Origin: Acarospora socialis
Lineage: Eukaryota > Ascomycota > Lecanoromycetes > Acarosporales > Acarosporaceae
Direction of reading: 5' to 3'
NCBI GenBank assembly: GCA_025617375.2
Contig: JAMYGW020000001.1
Span: 2,418,001 to 2,482,000 of the forward strand
Length of the DNA stretch: 64,000 nt
The translations under genes and the position numbers were made by a program. The notes below the pieces were generated by a model that saw nothing but the letters and a program-made list of their open reading frames with translations, did no database searches and was not told the origin of the DNA. Positions 10,872 through 20,400 of the stretch are shown here, piece by piece; positions within the stretch are counted from its first letter, which is position 1; each line of letters opens with the position of its first letter.

Positions 10872-11903
10872 TCACCCTCCGCCCAGCAACCTCTGCCCCT
10901 CTCCTCCCGCCCCAATCCCCAACCCCGCCCTCACCCTGCCCACGAACCTCGGCACAGCCGTCAACGCCGCACCCGCCAACCCGACCGCCTGAATGCCTCC
11001 GACCGCCGTGCCGCCCATCGCCGCGCTCTGACACCAAGCGAAGAGGCTACCGGCCTGGACGGCGCCCATGGACGCCTGCCACGCCGCGGCCGCCGAGCCG
11101 GCAGCAGGGCCGGCGGCCGTGAAACCGACGGCGCCGAGGATGGGATTCACGCAGAAGGCGGCGGTCGTCAGGACGAGGCCGGCGGCTTGGACGCCGACGA
11201 GGACGGGGTGCGCGCGGGCGTAGGTGCTGGCAGCGTGAAGGAGCGAGTTGCCTCCTGCTCGATGTTGTCAGCGTGGTTCGCTTCTGCCCAATTTGACTCA
11301 AACATAAAGCGATCAGATCGTGTACCGTGCCGAACGAGTCGAGGGAGACGTACCGTCGTTCTTCACTACCATCGTCTGCGAGGACGAACCATCGCCCGAT
11401 GGCAGCACGACCGGGACGTCCATCGCGTCTGCGTCGGCCGGAAACTCGCCGGCCGCGAAGCGTCGCTGCACCTCGTCGTCGGGCAGGTCCTCGTACGGCT
11501 TCCGGCCAACTAGGACCTCGTACAGCAGGCTGCGGAGCGCGAAGATCTCGGCGCGCATGACTAGCTCTTCTGTGGTCAGAGGAGCAGAAGGTAGAGTCGA
11601 GGGCGGCAGGCGGTAGCGGATGGGGTAGACGCTCTCGAGGGTACTGGAAGCTGCGGATACTGCATTTGATGTTGACGTCGGCGTGGGAAGTGGTGCGGGG
11701 AGACATTGGACGCTGCCGTCGAGGTGGGCGAGGAGGTCCCATGTTCTGATGCGGGATTCGTTGGCTGGGGTGCGGAAGTGCGTGAGGATCGAGCTGGCCC
11801 ATTGCTGGCGGAGCTCGGGGGTCGTGTGGGTGTGGTCTTTCAGGTCGAAGAGCTGGGTGCCGTCGTAGAGACGGATTCGGCAGGTTGTTTCTGTAGTGGC
11901 CAT
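10872..11903 (-). CDS. Degenerate kinase lobe fused to IFI6/IFI27 (ISG12)-like membrane domain
   Basis: Exons 11903-11354 and 11254-10872, 310 residues. Exon 1 starts MATTETTCRIRLYDGTQ and around residues 110-155 reads MRAEIFALRSLLYEVLVGRK then PYEDLPDDEVQRRFAAGEFP, which resembles the helix-F to helix-G stretch of fungal protein kinases (D/E-I-F/Y-ALG-x-LLYE, G-x-PY/F-E, GEFP). No HRD or DFG catalytic motif or Gly-rich loop is visible, so it would be a pseudokinase remnant. Exon 2, joined in phase after NDG, encodes a Gly/Ala-rich run with NPILGAVGFTAAGPAAGSAA, SLFAWCQSAAMGG and AVGLAGAALTAV. That is the signature of the interferon-alpha-inducible 6-16/27 family, small mitochondrial or ER membrane proteins linked to apoptosis in animals. 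A role in fungal cell death or signalling is inference only. Confidence 0.75.
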
Positions 11904-12643
11904 TGTGAGTCTTGCAGACTGGCTTGGTTCTACTGATGAGATGAAGGTTTGGGTTGAGGGTGGGAGGTTGGAGGTGGAATGTGGGGTATGGAGTATTGGT
12001 GTTCGCAGCCTCGTCTGTGGGATGCATTACTGCCTGATAGCTTATCGGGCATGGTTTCACAAGCTGCTGGGTATAGAGTTAGTAATCAGTGCACAGAAGA
12101 GGGCATTCAAAGGGATTAAGTCAAGCATGTAAGTATCTGAGAATGCAATTGACTCTCTATTGGTCACAGTGCCCTATGAACTTCTTGGTGTCTGCTGCGG
12201 TTGGAAATCCAAGATATGTAGAGTCTTAGATAGTTCATGCAGCTGGGTTATCATTGCAGGACTGGTTCTGAGATAACGACTTCTGAGGTAGATATTAAGT
12301 TATCTCAACATATCGAGCATACCGTATTCCAAGAAAGAGCAATCGTTAGCGGTTTAGAGTATCGGGTATTAATGTGATCAATTGAGTTCCACGGAGTAAA
12401 GGTAACCTTAAACAAGGTTCAAACGGTCGCAATGCACCAGGCCGGATTGCCACGTGGTGGCTCGCCATGTTTTCCACTAAGTTTAACTTCAAATGACCAA
12501 CAGCTCTATACAGCAACAGAATCACAAACCCGGCTCCACCAAGTATAGCTGATATTCGCTGGCAACAGAGACTTAAACGTGCAACGGGTCGTGGCTAGCT
12601 TTGAGCCAAGCAAGGACATAGGCAGGAGGTTGGCCGCTGAGAT
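11904..12643. other. Intergenic, no gene seen
   Basis: 740 bp between the 5' end of the fusion gene and the 3' end of the permease, both on the minus strand. AT-rich around 12080-12360; no coding tract recognised. Confidence 0.45.
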
Positions 12644-14374
12644 CTAATAAGTGTAACGAAAGTTCTTGATCGAGTATCATCAGCACGGTTCAAAGACCTC
12701 CAAGTTGATCGCAACTCACAATAGCCCTATCGCCCTTGAGATCTTCCGCGGCCTTCTCATTTTCATTCATTCTGGCATACTTATCCATGTCAGTCGAGAG
12801 TTCGGGCCGAATTTTCGTATCCCAATAATATTGAAACAGAAGCGCCAGACTGATGACCAACGCGCCAATGAGAGTCACCATTAGTGCAAGGAAGCCTTTG
12901 CGAAAGAAATTCTTAGCATCGCGGGCCATGAACGTGAAAGAACCCAAAATGCCCCCGGCGTTGGAGCACGCGATGGCGATGCCGATGGCAGCACCGCGTT
13001 TGGTGACCGGAGAGGTGTTGGCCGAAATCCAACCGATGGTCAGAGTCGGGGCGGGGTAGATGACCGAAGCAAGGAGGAATGTTAGACCATATTGCGTTGT
13101 TGGGGACTTGACGTGCTGTAGCAGCGCTGTCGCGATAATTCCTGCCACCAGGCAGAAGATGAGAAGGAGACTGTAAAGCCTGAATCGACGGGCAAGCCAG
13201 CCTATCAAGACAGTAACGACGCATGCTAGTTGAACGGTCAGACATGCAATGGCATATGCTGGGCAATGAGCACCCACCTACGGCAAACACCGGTACTACC
13301 ATGAGTTGGGCAGCGGTGTTTGTGTACCCCAGGTTGTTGATGATAGTGGGCAAGAACACTGCAATTGACACCATTCCACATAATATGGCTTCACGATGTT
13401 AGTGACGGTGGTTGAAATACAGCACAGACTTACTTACCCAGCGTTTGGAGACCCGCAAGGATAACTTTCAAGTCGATAAAGGCAGCAACAATGTGATGCC
13501 AACTTGCTGTCTCCGTTCTCGTTCCACGATCCTCGTATAGACGTTCAGCCCAGATAGAACGTTGCCGGGCATCTAAGAATCTGGCGGTCTCCAGAGAACT
13601 TGGCAACAGAAACATTCCCGCCAGGCCCACGACGATGGTGACGGCGCCTTCGATGATAAAGATGAACGCCCAACCCGGTCGGCTGGCGTGATTGATCGAC
13701 AAGCAGCCTCTTCCAATCAAGCCGCCGAAGCCACCGGCCAATGTCGGAGCAGCGAAGAAAAACGCCATCCGTACAGGCCAGTATTCTTTCGGGTACCAGA
13801 GCGTGATATACCACAAGGAGGCTGGGACGATGAACCCTTCAGTAAGACCGAGAAAGATTCGTATGATGACGAGGTCTATATAGTTGTGCACCACGAAGCC
13901 TATAAGAAGCGTGACAAATCCCCAGGCAAGCATAGAGCCCGCCAGCAGCAAGTTGGCACAGGTGAAGCGGAGGATAAGGTTAGACAAGACGTCCATCAAA
14001 ATGTAGGGGGGATAGAAGACGGCGACCGCGACGTTAAACTGGAGACCCTCGAGCTTCAAGTCTGTGTTAATACCGGCGATGGCAGCATTGCCAATGTTGA
14101 CGCGGTCCATGAAGCCAAGACTGAGATTCAACGCGCAGTCAGCGCTTGCTCACCAGGGAGGTAGGGCGAGGGAGTGACTGTACGTGTACAGTAGCATCAG
14201 TACAGGCATGATGCACCAGTCGATCTTGCGGACGATTCTTTTCTCGTTGCCAGTGTCCACCGCTCCGTTGTGGCCCGTGGGAGTCTGCTGTGATCCCCTG
14301 TGCTCGGCATCTTCAACGATGACATGAACTTCCTTCGAACTGACGTTGCTGATACCTGACATAAGAGTAGGCAT
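12644..14374 (-). CDS. MFS anion:cation symporter (Dal5/allantoate permease-like)
   Basis: Five exons: 14374-14184, 14120-13438, 13388-13278, 13225-12720 and 12664-12644, giving 503 residues. It begins with a hydrophilic cytosolic tail, then MPVLMLLYTLGFMDRVNIGN, the hallmark of the anion:cation symporter (ACS) family, which takes up allantoate, nicotinate, dipeptides and similar compounds across the plasma membrane. About twelve hydrophobic segments follow, with GLTEGFIVPASLWYI, WYPKEYWPVRMAFFFA and the second-half WISANTSPVTKRGAAIGI. The last intron (12665-12719) leaves a 21-nt terminal exon encoding NFRYTY, which restores the FRY ending typical of this family; without splicing the protein would end in an unrelated tail. 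The third intron uses a GTGGGT donor. The substrate is not predictable from the sequence. Confidence 0.92.
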
Positions 14375-15046
14375 TTTGGCTTGGTATAGTATATCCCAGC
14401 TGAGTCAACTATTCCTGTAGAGCTTAGGAGTCAAACGGATCGAATTGACGATGCTCAAGAATGTGAAGTCTCCGTGAACAAAGGACAACGGTTGGACATG
14501 TAAGTGAGTGTGTAAGGTAAGAGTGAGAACTTTGGTGAAGTCTGTGAAGGTCAGGTGTAAGGTGAATATCATACCCACCTACCTAAGATAGGTAACGTAA
14601 CACGACCTTACCTACAGTGATTGTCGACATCCTGGCTACCTTGAAGAGGTACATCATGCAAAGAGGAAGGTAGGGGTAAAGGCAAGGAGATAAGATGGCT
14701 GTGAATAAGGTAAGGTAGGTAAGGTACCATTCCTACGGTAGGTAGGGCTTGGGCGCCACGCGGAGGACTGAGCTTAGGTAGGGCTTGTCACACGACATGA
14801 GAAGATTTTGTCAACAAACATCATCATGACGAGTTAGCAAACACGATGCAGAGTCATTTGAGGGAGAATCGGAAAAACTGAACAGTAAGTTGACGTAGTC
14901 GAGAAACGTCAGAAGAGAAGACCGAATCACATTGGGTATCTAATAATTAAGCGCAAGTTGATGCTAAGAAATTCAGAATAGCATGGAACGAAAACCTCCG
15001 GACATAAGAAGCGCACCATTTCCAGTCACCACAAGCGAAGATCTCT
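14375..15046. promoter_or_regulatory. Permease upstream region with GGTAGGT/ACCTACC cluster
   Basis: 672 bp upstream of the permease and downstream of the next minus-strand gene. Between about 14570 and 14785 the motif ACCTACC or GGTAGGT and its near forms recur in both directions at least eight times. It could be a transcription-factor site cluster or just lineage-typical low complexity. Confidence 0.4.
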
Positions 15047-16462
15047 CTACACCGCGATACCAACTTCAACACCCACGTGGACTAGTCGCGAAGGCTTCTC
15101 TACATTCGACTCGAATTCTTGGTAGGGCGGAAGCGCATGGTATGGGGGTGGTGTGATGCCGCGATGGTCAGGCGAGGAAGCCGTTGTGAATGTTGGTGCA
15201 GATGAGTTGTCGGACGTGTCGGACGTTGCTGAGACGGCCGATTCAGTGGCTGTATGAGACCTGATAGAGGGCATAGCGCACTGATAGAAGGGTTCGACCG
15301 ATGATTGTACCTCGCAAGTGGCTGGTTCGGGTTGTTCGGCCACCCAGCTGAAGAGCCACTTAGATACGCGGGCTCGAGTTGATGGTCGCTGTGGATGGTT
15401 GGATTGTGGAGCTGGGGACGCAGTCGCTGAGATGTCGGGTGCTTGGATTGTTGGATTGGTAGGCTTCGGAGGCGGCGGTGGTGGAGCGGGCTGCATCGTA
15501 GTGTTCGGCTGGGTAAAAGTCAACGGCGTTGGTGGTAGAGGGCGTTCTAGAGGTCTGCGAAAATCCGACAGCGTCGTAGAACGTAGACGCCTTGGTCTTG
15601 AAAGTGATAAACTCCCACGGTTTTCCGTCGAGTAGTGCTTGATACCGAGAGCTCCCGAAGGCTCGATGACTGCGAGTTGCCCTTCGGTTTGTCTCTCCTC
15701 TACGATCGTATCAATCTCTTTAAGCCGCCTCTCCATCTCCTGTCTCTCTTCTAGATGGGTCCTCAGCCGGAGGCTCTGCTCGCTCGCCTTTCGGTGAATT
15801 GTTGCTCCAGACTCAGTGGCGGAGAGTGTCGGTAACGGTGATGGGCACTGTGGTAGCCGCGTGTCCAAAGCGGCGAGGAACTCTTTGGTGCTCTCCGAGT
15901 CTAGATTACCAGAACCTAAACCTAATGACTGCGACCTCGAATGTGTCCCCGTGCTTAACCGGTGCAGTCGGGCGTCGACGCTACTCCGAGACCCGCTCAT
16001 GGCGGAAGTCTCCGCCATGGAAGCCACAGGTTTCCTTGGAATCGTGAAACTGGTCGAAGGCCAATAGAGGAGGGAGTCCGTCCGAGCCCTGACCAGCGCG
16101 TTCGGCGGATATGTCAATCTTACGTGTCCATCTTCGAAAGCTTCGCTGAAAAAAGGCAACGGCGACAATTTGTTACCCGGCAAGTAGATGCTCAGTTCTA
16201 AAGGCCTGAAATCTTCTCTTCGTCTCTCTGAGATGAGCACCCGTCGGAAATCAGACGGTTCACCGATTGTTGGCCGTCGAGACCTGCTGCTTCTCACAGA
16301 GAAGCTCGCACGACTCGAAGCTCTCGTTACCAAACCCCGCCCCTCGGCCAGCCATTGTGAGGGAGCGAACGAAGATCGAGTGCTCGGACGGTCGTCAATT
16401 ACGTCCATCTTCAAGAGGGGTACGGTTTGCGGTTGATCGCAGATCAACATTGGTCTAGCCAT
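15047..16462 (-). CDS. Unknown, largely disordered fungal protein
   Basis: Single open frame, 471 residues, starting MARPMLICDQPQTVPLLKMD. It is rich in Ser, Arg and Pro. A structured-looking segment near residues 80-150 (REDFRPLELSIYLPGNKLSP, then PLPFFSEAFEDGHVRLTYPP) is followed by a coiled-coil-like stretch near 230-265 (HLEERQEMERRLKEIDTIVEE), a poly-Pro run, and a C-terminal PPPYHALPPYQEF motif that could bind WW or SH3-type domains. Arg-Ser clusters look like phosphorylation sites. There is no signal peptide or membrane segment. I do not recognise the family. A possible leader intron lies just before the ATG (GTAAGA near 16508, TAG near 16465). Confidence 0.75.
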   Translation of the reverse strand: MARPMLICDQPQTVPLLKMDVIDDRPSTRSSFAPSQWLAEGRGLVTRASSRASFSVRSSRSRRPTIGEPSDFRRVLISERRREDFRPLELSIYLPGNKLSPLPFFSEAFEDGHVRLTYPPNALVRARTDSLLYWPSTSFTIPRKPVASMAETSAMSGSRSSVDARLHRLSTGTHSRSQSLGLGSGNLDSESTKEFLAALDTRLPQCPSPLPTLSATESGATIHRKASEQSLRLRTHLEERQEMERRLKEIDTIVEERQTEGQLAVIEPSGALGIKHYSTENRGSLSLSRPRRLRSTTLSDFRRPLERPLPPTPLTFTQPNTTMQPAPPPPPPKPTNPTIQAPDISATASPAPQSNHPQRPSTRARVSKWLFSWVAEQPEPATCEVQSSVEPFYQCAMPSIRSHTATESAVSATSDTSDNSSAPTFTTASSPDHRGITPPPYHALPPYQEFESNVEKPSRLVHVGVEVGIAV

Positions 16463-17517
16463 GCCTAATCTTCTTTAGCACGGTGTAGCAGAGGGTTGAG
16501 GTGTCTTACCGTCCTGTTGTTGATCTTCCTGATGTGATTCACGAGGTAAACAGCAAGCCATTGATGATACCAGCCATCTTCGACAAAACGTATCAACGCC
16601 GTCGCTCAGAATCGTCGATATCATCGCCTCTCACTGCAACCGGCAGAGCACCCCAGGACAAGAAAACACGAAGACAGCAGGGCTGTCGTAGGATTTAAGA
16701 ACGCGCCTGCGCAGAATGGAGCGAGAACATTGCGGCCTTACAGATGGAAGCATTCAAAACAGAGATGAAATTGAACACCCCTCCAGTCTTGTCAGCGTTG
16801 GCACCAGGAAGCGCCGATGATTGGAAGTGTGGCTCCCCCGGCCCTCCAACAAACACATGACGGCTGGCTCGAAAGGAATTCCACGATCCATCTGAGCGTT
16901 AGCCTTATTGTTTGGCGTCGTTTCGCCCTGGTACACGAGTATCTGGGTGAGTTGCAGTGTGATTGGGTAGTCGTAGGTCCCTGATGCTGTTGTTGGTCGG
17001 CGCTTACGGTTGCCCCCAGCACGGGCTCGATCCAACGAGTGGATGAGGTCTTGTCCAGCAAACCTAAGGCTAAAATAAAATGCTTCAAAGTAACCTAGGA
17101 TGTTAATTTCACCGGGTCTAAATCTATGCCACGAACGATCAGCTGGCTTCTGGATCGATTATGTGTACAACTATCCTTGTATGTGGATCTTACTGATTCT
17201 TGTGCTCATATGACCCATCATCTAGGTACCCGGGCAGCCGGGTTCTCTAGAGTCACGCTGAGTGACCATAAAGAGCGCTGACTACGAACTTGGAAGATTA
17301 GAGGATGACCTACGAGTAAACAAGGCGACTATCGTTCGGGGCCATACATAGCGACTCTTGAATTGGAATGACTACAATGCTGGTAACAGTACGTGGAGTA
17401 TAATCGTTGGTAATGTCATAACATAAACTCCTGCTCATCTCTGCAAACGCCGGCCGCAATGCATTGGAAACAGTAGAGTATGCCCAGATCTCATGACCGT
17501 ATCAGATGTCTCAGAAC
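16463..17517. other. Intergenic, no gene supported
   Basis: 1.05 kb between the unknown gene's 5' end and the 3' end of the TMEM184-like gene. Overlapping frames at 16754-17088 (-) lack motifs and splice partners. Confidence 0.45.
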
Positions 17518-19834
17518 TCAGTCACCGCCCTGTTTATGCTCATCTCCAGCGCCCCAAATCTGTTGCTCTTCGTGTAGGCTCCCGTAAGTAGGACTTGTGG
17601 TTGGAGGCGAGCTCTGTGGATCATCGCGTTGCTTCCACTGCCGAGCCTCGTCAGACTCCTCGTGGTTGCTGTCTTGATGATCTTCACTGTCTTCGTCGTC
17701 ATCGCCAACCTTGAACTCTGAGACTTCTAAGACTGGTCCTCCAGTGGGCTCGAACCCTTGACGGATGGTCTCGGCGTGTCCCTCATCTTCGTAAGTTTTC
17801 CTAGAGAGACCAGGTTGGTTAGCAGTTCAGCTTCCTTTACCCATTCTAGTGAGGGGTATTACACAAAGTGTTTCGGTTCGTCTTCATTCCACGCGGCGCC
17901 ACCTTCTTTTCGTGCTCTAACGCGCTCGATGTCTTCTGCCTCCGTATCTTCCACAACCAGATCGACTAGTTGGCTACGACCAGATTTGGTTGAGCCCGAC
18001 GAAGAGGAACCTCGGTGGAGAAGACCGTCCAATACTGGGGCTCGCGAGCCAGGCCCATCACTTTCTGAGCTACTCCTATGTTTGCCCTTGCCGAGGGATT
18101 TTCTGATCTTAGCCTCACGCCGTTCCTTATTGCCTTTCGTGGGCTGTAAGATATTCCTGTTCGTCGACGTGGTGATCAGGCTGGGGTCTGCTTGAACCCA
18201 AAGCTCTCTTGATGGTTGATGGGCTGTAATGACGGGGTACTGCAAACTCATTAGGGGACCGAAATATTCTGAAATTGTTCGCGAGACCTACATTCCAATC
18301 TCCAAACTCGAGTACTCTCGCATTTGCGAACAATCGTTCATCCTCGGGATCTATGACAGCTTCATCCAGCTCATCGGAATCCCCCTCAACGTTCATGGTC
18401 CCATTCGTTTTTGTCGAAATAATTGCCTCGGCTCCGCTGGGACCATTATTGCCTAATAACGGAGTTCTGCTGTTCACTTCTCCAGGTTTTGGAATCCAGT
18501 ATTTGCCTTTACCACCCCGCTGGTACCTCATCCCTTCCATCATACGAGCAACTCGAGAGTCTGATTCCTCATGTGCGAGAACATTGTCTCCTGTGTCGAA
18601 AACCCGGTATTCGTAATGCTTTCCACCCAATGTTTCCTTGGTGTCTTCAATCAAGTCTCGAATACCAAAGGCATCACGAAGTGCATATTTGACTGGCATC
18701 CTCGCAGCTGAGATGGTTATGTCCGCGTAATCATGCCATGAGAACGCGTACCAATGAGAGATTGCAAATATCGGCATCTCGAAGCAGATTAAGGCATCCT
18801 GAATGGCAGCAGCAAGATTATCCGGAGTGTATCCGGGGACATCGTTTGGAATAGCTCCCAAAAATTGGAGGATTGAAAGAAAGAACCCTTGCCAATAAGA
18901 AGCGAAGATGATAAGCTTAATGCAGAGGAATTTGGGCATAGGTCGAAATGGTTGTAAGTCCTGAGACATACAGACCCAAAACATTGCCAACGAATAGAGA
19001 CTTAATGTAACGCTAACGTTGTAGAGGATGCCGGTCCATAGATAGCCTGATGTCAACCCAAGATAGCCCTCTTGATACGTATCCGTCACTTTCATGATTA
19101 TTGTGACCAGGCTGAGTATCGGCTTGAGCCATGTATACTGAAGAATACCGCGCTTGATGGCAAGAAACGTATGCGGATCCGAGATGTCGACCTTGGCTAA
19201 GCAGTGGCTTAAAGGCCATGGATGATGGACTGGCTGTCTACCGTGCATCATAATAATGAGAGCACGCTCGCCACCAAGGAAGTTGACGAGCAGTTGAAGG
19301 AAGGTGTAGATCGTGAAAGCCTGAAAGCGTTACAGTCAACAATCTCTCAGACGTCTCCTACTCTTGCCTCGGCATCTCACCTCGTAGATATCTCGAATCG
19401 GATCGAGATAGAATGCCGCTTTCAGTGACATGATGCTTGCCCAGGACGACGCCGAGTATATAGGAACCCTAGCAGACATAAGCAAGGAAGCCGGCTCCGG
19501 ATGCCTTTGCCGAAGCCTACATGAGCAGTATACGAATCACATAACGCTGTAACAGCGGTTTCCGGTAGTTCTTCCTGTAAGGTAATATTGAGTGCGTGTA
19601 GGCAGGCTGAAGAAGGTTAAGGGTCTCACGTCTGAAGCCATACCGACCTATAAGGTCATGGAGAGTCAGTATGCTTCCAGCAGGTATAACCTCTAGGACT
19701 GTACAAGAAGCTCTCCGAGAAGAAGCTTACAGGAAGGATATCAGCGACGCGACTAAAGATGCAACACCGGCGACGATAATAGTTGCTGTAGTGAGTTTTG
19801 AACCCGTTCCTCCGCCGGGCACTTTATCCGGCAT
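17518..19834 (-). CDS. TMEM184 / DUF300 family membrane protein
   Basis: Six exons: 19834-19731, 19574-19521, 19468-19381, 19320-18292, 18239-17863 and 17800-17518, giving 644 residues. It starts MPDKVPGGGTGSKLTTATII. The family core is clear: KNYRKPLLQRYVIRILLMVP, IYSASSWASIMSLKAAFYLD then PIRDIYEAFTIYTFLQLLVN then FLGGERALI, GILQYTWLKPIL, and QDALICFEMPIFAISHWYAF with about seven membrane segments. The family (PF03619) includes OST-alpha organic-solute transporters and TMEM184; fungal members sit in internal membranes or the vacuole, with function poorly known. The long C-terminal tail is cytosolic and acidic (YEDEGHAETIRQGF, DDDEDSEDHQDSNHEESDEA) and is only reached through two further introns, of 52 and 62 nt. 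The first intron is long (156 nt) and might hide a tiny exon. Divergent from CSF1. Confidence 0.92.
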
Positions 19835-20400
19835 TTCGACAGCAGGTCGCGCTCTGACGTGAAGGCACGTCTACTTAGAGCTAACGTCCAAGGTAGCTAT
19901 CGCAGACAGCTGGTTAGCTTGCCCGTATAGCGAGGCAAAGGCCCAAAAGGTAACCTTGTCTCAAGCGCATGACAGAGACGCAGAATTCTAGCTTTGAAGA
20001 AACTTGCGGTATAGTCTCTGAACAACCATAGATGCTCGAGGCGGAAGTTCAACAAGAAACGGCAACCCCAAGGATCTTAATGAGGCGTGCAAAGCGTGCA
20101 AGCAGGTGGTGTTGGGTGATGACGAAGGCTGCACGGACCACTCTAAACAAGAAACAACGCTCCTGGCTGCATGTGATCTCAGGACTTCCTTACCTGAAGG
20201 TAGCTTCGTACATATAATCAGAGCTCTCTCGCATGACAGCAGTATTCCACAACCTGCCAGAAGCCTGCATCAACTCTTTGAATTACAAGTCCGTGTAAGG
20301 AGCTCGGCGTGCACGAATGCGATTGGGACTTCAACAGTACCACGTCCTTTGGGATCGACGATGAGGCGTTCGCAGGATCACCTAAAGAGCTGTCAAAGCC
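19835..20400. promoter_or_regulatory. Divergent promoter region TMEM184-like / CSF1
   Basis: 566 bp between two divergent start codons. No coding tract or recognisable site was seen. Confidence 0.45.

Noticed and set aside
11047-12060. 337-codon minus-strand frame overlapping the fusion gene
   Set aside because: Arg/Pro/His-rich frame-shifted shadow of GC-rich coding DNA. It crosses the intron and the start of the well-supported fusion model.
16754-17088. Overlapping minus-strand frames of 93 and 98 codons
   Set aside because: No motif, no splice partner, and both frames are equally plain; treated as noise.
17735-17790. B-box-like GGGTTCGAGCCC suggesting a tRNA on the minus strand
   Set aside because: It encodes QGFEPTG in the last exon of the TMEM184-like gene. 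No A box or foldable arms.
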